A stretch of DNA of 64,000 bases from Sporosarcina gallistercoris (GTDB taxonomy: Bacteria; Bacillota; Bacilli; Bacillales_A; Planococcaceae), in NCBI RefSeq assembly GCF_014836415.1, contig NZ_JACSQY010000001.1, forward strand, positions 124,001-188,000. The letters run 5' to 3'. The position numbers were made by a program, and so were the translations under genes. The notes under the pieces were generated by a model, which was not told the origin of the DNA, ran no database searches, and saw only the letters and a program-made list of their open reading frames with translations. Shown here piece by piece: positions 60,409 to 64,000 of the stretch. Numbering within the stretch: position 1 is the stretch's first letter; every line of letters starts with the position of its first letter.

Positions 60409-60945
60409 ATGTCTACAAACCGGACAGCAAGCGAGGCCCGCAGAGTACAGATTCTTGAGCTGCTAAAACAAGCTGACACACCAATGACTGGAAAAGAAAT
60501 CGGCGAGCGAACAGGCGTCAGCAGACAAATAGTGGTTGGAGATATCAATTTGTTAAAAGCAGTCGATGAGCCGATTGTTGCGACAAGCAGAGGATATTTG
60601 TACATGCACGAACAAACTGGAGATGGGCAAATCGAAAGAATTGTGGTCTGCCAGCATTCTCCAAAACAAACCGAAGAAGAACTGACAATTTTTGTGGATC
60701 ACGGTGTAACCGTTAAAGACGTCCGGGTGGAACACCCTGTATATGGAGATTTGACAGCCTCCATCATGGTAGCGAATCGCATGGAAGTGAAAGAATTCCT
60801 TGAAAAGATCACAGCAGCCAATGCCGTCTACCTCTCTGCTCTATCAGAAGACCATACACACTTACATACTGTGATGGCGGATAATGTGAAACAGCTCGAT
60901 CACGCATTTGAAGCATTACGTAAAGCAGGCATCCTCGTTGAGTGA
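60409..60945 (+). CDS. niaR: transcriptional repressor NiaR (NadR/YrxA; HTH plus 3H domain)
   Basis: Nicotinate-responsive repressor of NAD biosynthesis and niacin transport genes. 178 residues: winged helix (about 9-65, GKEIGERTGVSRQIVVGDINLLK) and a metal-binding 3H domain (about 75-175) containing spaced histidines such as HPVYGDL and DHTHLHTVMAD. ATG at 60409 with AAAAGGAGATG. No nad genes are adjacent, unlike B. subtilis. Confidence 0.93.
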   Translation: MSTNRTASEARRVQILELLKQADTPMTGKEIGERTGVSRQIVVGDINLLKAVDEPIVATSRGYLYMHEQTGDGQIERIVVCQHSPKQTEEELTIFVDHGVTVKDVRVEHPVYGDLTASIMVANRMEVKEFLEKITAANAVYLSALSEDHTHLHTVMADNVKQLDHAFEALRKAGILVE

Positions 60946-60958
60946 TGCCTGCTTTTTC
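60922..60958 (+). terminator. terminator at end of niaR
   Basis: Perfect 11-bp stem (60922-60932 and 60945-60955) with a 12-nt loop followed by TTCGCTTT; the niaR stop codon lies at the loop/3' arm junction. Confidence 0.8.
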
Positions 60959-60962
60959 GCTT

Positions 60963-61610
60963 TCATTGAGGAGATAACGATTGTCCTGTTTCAATCTCCA
61001 TTTGCCGAATAAATTGTTTCATGAATTGATGGCGAACTTCGGCGAGTTGTTTTCCCCGTTCTGTTATCATGAGATCCTTTAACAAAAACAATTTTTCATG
61101 GAAATGAGTAACGGAAGCCGTTTTTTTCGCCCGATAGTCATGTTCTGACATCCCCGAACGTATACTCTCTGTTGGGTCATATAATTTACGGCCTTTTGCA
61201 CCACCATAAGCAAAAGTGCGCGCAATCCCGATAGCTCCTATCGCATCCAATCGATCCGCATCCCGGACGACGGCACCTTCAAGAGAATTAATTTCTTTTG
61301 AATTGCCTCCGCTAAAAGATACCGATTCAATTGCAGCTAAAACGTATTCCGCGACATCTTGTGGTACAGCTAACTCTTTTAAAATTGCAGCTGCAGAAGC
61401 ATCAGTGACTTCTGCATACTTTGGATCATCCACATCATGGAGATAGACAGCTAACTCCACCACAGTCCGATTTACGCCGTCCATCCCTTCCATAATTTCA
61501 TGTGCGTTTTGCAAAACACGCAGAATATGGTCAAAATCATGACTAGCATCAAATTTTTCGTATATTTCTCTCGTAACTATCGCACACTGTTCACTATATG
61601 TCATTTTCAT
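60963..61610 (-). CDS. HD-domain phosphohydrolase (YpgQ/YedJ type)
   Basis: Predicted metal-dependent nucleotide phosphohydrolase. 215 residues with H28 in SHDFDH, H58-D59 in YLHDVDD, and DADRLDAIGAIGIARTF, the pattern of the YpgQ/YedJ branch of HD proteins (YpgQ acts on dNTPs). ATG at 61610 with AAGGAGTG. It is alone, convergent with niaR. The substrate is not certain. Confidence 0.8.
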   Translation of the reverse strand: MKMTYSEQCAIVTREIYEKFDASHDFDHILRVLQNAHEIMEGMDGVNRTVVELAVYLHDVDDPKYAEVTDASAAAILKELAVPQDVAEYVLAAIESVSFSGGNSKEINSLEGAVVRDADRLDAIGAIGIARTFAYGGAKGRKLYDPTESIRSGMSEHDYRAKKTASVTHFHEKLFLLKDLMITERGKQLAEVRHQFMKQFIRQMEIETGQSLSPQ

Positions 61611-61650
61611 AGTCACTCCTTTTGTAGTTCCCAAAAATCTGATAGTGCGT

Positions 61651-61679
61651 TTGACCTTCATAATTGGTTGGGTTATAGT
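61651..61679 (+). promoter_or_regulatory. sigma-A promoter of the cold-shock gene
   Basis: TTGACC (61651-61656), 17-bp spacer, TATAGT (61674-61679). Confidence 0.75.
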
Positions 61680-61732
61680 AAACTTAACCATGGTTCAAGT
61701 GGGAAGACATCCAACGCCGAGGAGGAATAATT

Positions 61733-61945
61733 ATGTACCACGGTAAAGTCAAATGGTTCAGTAATGAAAAAGGATATGGTTTCATTGAAGCCGATGACGG
61801 ACAAGATGTTTTCGTCCATTTCACAGGCATCACAGCAGATGGTTTCAAAACACTGGATGAGGGACAGGAAGTCTCTTTTGAAATAGTAGAAGGTAACCGT
61901 GGTCCTCAAGCGGCAAATGTGTCTACAACTAATCACTCGTCATAA
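61733..61945 (+). CDS. cold-shock domain protein
   Basis: Single OB-fold nucleic-acid chaperone of the CspA/CspD family. 70 residues with RNP1 KGYGFIE (13-19) and RNP2 VFVHF (26-30). ATG at 61733 with GAGGAGGA upstream. The predicted leader is short (about 45 bases), unlike the long leaders of strongly cold-induced csp genes. Which csp symbol applies cannot be told. Confidence 0.95.
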   Translation: MYHGKVKWFSNEKGYGFIEADDGQDVFVHFTGITADGFKTLDEGQEVSFEIVEGNRGPQAANVSTTNHSS

Positions 61946-61951
61946 ATTGTA

Positions 61952-61987
61952 AAGATCCCTCTGATTCAATCAGTGGGATCTTATTTC
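61952..61987 (+). terminator. terminator between the cold-shock and zinc-finger genes
   Basis: Nested inverted repeat (61952-61959 with 61975-61982, inner CTGAT/ATCAG); followed by ATTTCATT on the plus strand, a weak T run. The stem's 3' end overlaps the stop of the convergent gene. Confidence 0.6.
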
Positions 61988-62169
61988 ATTAATTTATTCA
62001 TTTCAGACCCGAGAAAGCGAAGTTGGTCGCCCACAGTGCATTCACGTATACAAAACTTGTGCGCTTCTGTCTTGCCGCGCTCTTCTGTCAAATGCTTTTT
62101 CACTAGACATCCTTCACAATACATATCGAGTAGTTCGTCAATTTCAGAAATAACAGTAGTTTTTTTCAT
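61981..62169 (-). CDS. small zinc-finger domain protein (zf-C2HCIx2C type)
   Basis: 62-residue protein with C18, C21, H37, C40 and C44 (CEGCLVKKHL, HKFCIREC), matching the small zinc-finger family (PF10782) of Bacillales with unknown role. ATG at 62169 with GGGAGGGA upstream. A good promoter is at 62197-62225. Confidence 0.85.
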   Translation of the reverse strand: MKKTTVISEIDELLDMYCEGCLVKKHLTEERGKTEAHKFCIRECTVGDQLRFLGSEMNKLMK

Positions 62170-62196
62170 AAGTCCCTCCCATCAGACCTTATGCTA

Positions 62197-62225
62197 ATTG
62201 TAAGTTTTCTGGCGCGAGGATGCAA
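62197..62225 (-). promoter_or_regulatory. promoter of the zinc-finger gene
   Basis: TTGCAT (62220-62225), 17-bp spacer, TACAAT (62197-62202) on the minus strand; it runs opposite to the RNase HI gene leader. Confidence 0.6.
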
Positions 62226-62247
62226 CTATACAGGAGGCCCAATTACC

Positions 62248-62637
62248 ATGATTGAATTATATACGGATGGTGCAAGTGCAGGTAATCCTGGGAAAAGCGG
62301 GATTGGTATTTACATTACCGGAGAAGGACACTCACTTAAGATATCGGAGCCGATTCCACCGTGTGATAATCATACAGCGGAATTTTTAGCACTTATTAGA
62401 GGTCTGGAAGAAGCTGCACAGCTGACGTCTGGTATCCTTTCTGTCCGGAGCGATTCACAACTCGTAGTTCAGGCGGTGGAAAAAGAATTCGTGAAGAACG
62501 ACTTATATAAACCTCATTTAAAAAAAGCACTCGAGCTCACAAGGAACTTCGAGTACTTTTTTATAAAATGGATTGCAGATGATACGAATCGGGCAGCTGA
62601 TGCACTTGCTCGCCAAGCGATTCATAAGCAGCAGTGA
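62248..62637 (+). CDS. RNase HI-family protein (YpdQ/YpeP-like)
   Basis: RNase H-fold protein. 129 residues with the four acidic catalytic positions in place: D7 (YTDGASAGNPG), E45, D69 (RSDSQ) and D118 (NRAADALA). ATG at 62248 with CAGGAGG upstream. Some relatives (B. subtilis YpdQ) show no RNase HI activity, so activity against RNA-DNA hybrids is plausible but unproven. Confidence 0.88.
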   Translation: MIELYTDGASAGNPGKSGIGIYITGEGHSLKISEPIPPCDNHTAEFLALIRGLEEAAQLTSGILSVRSDSQLVVQAVEKEFVKNDLYKPHLKKALELTRNFEYFFIKWIADDTNRAADALARQAIHKQQ

Positions 62638-62639
62638 GT

Positions 62640-63233
62640 CTATTCCTGTTGCACTTTCATAAACGTCATTGTTCGTTCCTTGTCATCATATAACACCCAT
62701 TCTTTGTTATCGACTATGGAACCTACATTTACTGTCACAGCCTTCTGAGGAAGCTCAATCAGCTTGAAAAATTGTATCTTCTGTTCTTCACCTTCTACAG
62801 CCCAAGATGATTTGTGTGTATGACCGTGCACTACTAAGGATTCGCCTTTCGTTACGTGTTCTGGCGGCAGCTCATTGTATGGCCATTGATGACCGTGAAT
62901 GAGCAATGCTTCTCCTACGCGCATCCGTTCCGGTAATTGAGTAATCTTCTGTAATAACGGTTCAGCTGAACGGGAAATGAGTTGAATCCTCTCTTCCTGA
63001 TTTCCTCTGATGGAGGGGAAGTCTAGAAGTTGTTCAAACCCAACTGGATTGAGCATGACCTCGCTAAGAAGCGGATAGGTCGTGCCATCCAGTTTTTTCT
63101 TCCCGATTGTGCATTCGAACAAATCGCCCAGTCCCACGATTTTTGCTTCTGGCGCGACCGTCTCAATTTGCTCTAGTACCATTTTCAATTCGTTTAAAGA
63201 AGAATGGATGTCACTGATAAACGCCACCTTCAC
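62640..63233 (-). CDS. metallophosphoesterase (calcineurin-like)
   Basis: 197-residue YfcE/MJ0936-type phosphoesterase with FISDIHSSL (D8, H10), GLGDLFEC, SIRGNQEE, LIHGHQW and VHGHTHKS metal-binding motifs. GTG start at 63233 overlapping the TGA of the upstream sulfurtransferase by four bases, with AAGGATG upstream. The substrate is unknown. Confidence 0.9.
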   Translation of the reverse strand: MKVAFISDIHSSLNELKMVLEQIETVAPEAKIVGLGDLFECTIGKKKLDGTTYPLLSEVMLNPVGFEQLLDFPSIRGNQEERIQLISRSAEPLLQKITQLPERMRVGEALLIHGHQWPYNELPPEHVTKGESLVVHGHTHKSSWAVEGEEQKIQFFKLIELPQKAVTVNVGSIVDNKEWVLYDDKERTMTFMKVQQE

Positions 63234-64000
63234 AGCAAATCATCCTTTTTATAAGCTCCTGTTTCAATTGGCAAATCCCCGTCTGCAATCCAATCACTAT
63301 AGCTTCCTGCATAGAGTCGGACATAGGAATACCCTTTTTCAGTCAGCATGGCGTAAAGGGGGGCAGCAGTCACGCCACTTCCGCAATAGACGGTGATCGG
63401 TTGTTGTGGGTCAGCCATCTTAACTAAGCCGCGAACCCCCTCACCCGATGTTTCAAAACGTCCATTCTCAGTGAGTTGTGCCCAGTCGAAATTCCGGGCT
63501 CCAGGTATGTGACCCGCTATTGCATCGAGAGGCTCATGCTCCCCGCGATAACGAGCTGCTGCTCTTGCATCCAAAAGAATGTCCTGTTTTGTTTCAATCA
63601 GGTTCTTGACATCTTCTTTTGACGCCAAAATGGAGGGATTCCACTCTGGCACTACTAATGAGCGTTCAGGATGTACCGTATTCGAATCTGATGGAAAGCC
63701 GAGGTTTACAAGCTCTTCAAACCCTTCGAGGGAGATCGATACATTTTTGAATCCACCGAACTGCAATATCCACCAAGCACGGGCTGCGAATGGTTCCCCG
63801 CCATTGTCATAAATGATGATTTCATCATCCAAATGGAGACCGCTTTTCCGGTATAACTCAGTTAATGTTTCTTGATCAGGCAGCGGGTGCCGTCCGCCGC
63901 TTTTTTGCATATCCGATAAATCTTTCTCAAGATCCCAATGGATTGCATTTACTATATGGCTTTCACTATAGAGATGGGACCCGGCTTCCGGATCCGTCAA
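63230..64000 (-). CDS. rhodanese-type sulfurtransferase (partial, N-terminus outside window)
   Basis: Thiosulfate/3-mercaptopyruvate sulfurtransferase family. 256 residues are visible: an inactive-like N-terminal rhodanese domain (about 1-120) and a C-terminal one with the active-site loop CGSGVTAA (C206 of the visible part), a pattern seen in tandem-domain enzymes. The beginning, about 25-35 residues, lies past position 64000, so the start is not known. It overlaps the phosphoesterase by four bases. Confidence 0.9.
   Translation of the reverse strand: MTDPEAGSHLYSESHIVNAIHWDLEKDLSDMQKSGGRHPLPDQETLTELYRKSGLHLDDEIIIYDNGGEPFAARAWWILQFGGFKNVSISLEGFEELVNLGFPSDSNTVHPERSLVVPEWNPSILASKEDVKNLIETKQDILLDARAAARYRGEHEPLDAIAGHIPGARNFDWAQLTENGRFETSGEGVRGLVKMADPQQPITVYCGSGVTAAPLYAMLTEKGYSYVRLYAGSYSDWIADGDLPIETGAYKKDDLL

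Noticed and set aside
61649..61675. Possible sigma-B promoter overlapping the cold-shock gene promoter
   Set aside because: GTTTGA is acceptable but the -10 (GGGTTA) matches only four of six; the sigma-A reading is better.

Overview
The window looks like chromosome from a spore-forming member of the Bacillales, most likely Planococcaceae (Sporosarcina-like). This is inferred from gene content and order, moderate GC, Gram-positive ribosome binding sites, and sporulation/germination genes (yqfC, yqfD, spoIIP, gpr, an uninterrupted sigK) next to competence genes (comEA, comEB, comEC). It is mostly the conserved core segment running from rpoD to rarA in Bacillus subtilis. I see no rRNA, tRNA, CRISPR array, prophage or insertion sequence. 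Most genes lie on the minus strand.

Layout. 1-4.5 kb: partial acyl-CoA dehydrogenase with a candidate cre site, a membrane protein, and rpoD-dnaG. 4.6-7.8 kb: ppsR-ccpN, divergent from a T-box controlled glyS of the single-chain homodimeric type. 8-18.4 kb: nfeD-floA-unknown-yqfC-yqfD-phoH-pgpH-ybeY-dgkA-cdd-era-recO; nfeD has a near-perfect sigma-W promoter and yqfC has a hairpin over its ribosome binding site. 18.6-27.6 kb: rpsU, deoC and the heat-shock operon hrcA-grpE-dnaK-dnaJ-prmA-rsmE-mtaB behind a CIRCE operator. 27.6-33.2 kb: hemW, lepA, spoIIP, gpr and rpsT.

33.2-43.2 kb: holA, yqzM (44 aa), comEC-comEB-comEA, then yqeM-rsfS-yqeK-nadD-yhbY-aroE-yqeH-yqeG, a ribosome-assembly and NAD operon. 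43.3-50 kb: sigK with a sigma-E-like promoter, a 26-residue membrane peptide gene, mtnN, yrrS, greA, udk, trmR, mltG, yrzB, ruvX and ireB. 50-59 kb: T-box controlled alaS, recD2, a TPR protein, mnmA, its cysteine desulfurase yrvO, and cymR. 59-64 kb: rarA, niaR, an HD hydrolase, a cold-shock protein, a zinc-finger protein, an RNase HI-like protein, a phosphoesterase and a partial sulfurtransferase.

The genes are mostly translation, tRNA modification, replication, protein folding and envelope-stress functions, with sporulation and competence genes among them. No clearly new multi-gene system was found. The best leads are regulatory or small: the sigma-W promoter before nfeD-floA, the hairpin masking the yqfC ribosome binding site, the 26-residue peptide gene beside sigK, a repeated arrangement in which the stop codon lies at the loop of a terminator-like hairpin, and the shared -35 of ccpN and glyS. 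Several losses relative to B. subtilis (yqeY, the yrrN-yrrO pair, glyQS) are also notable.
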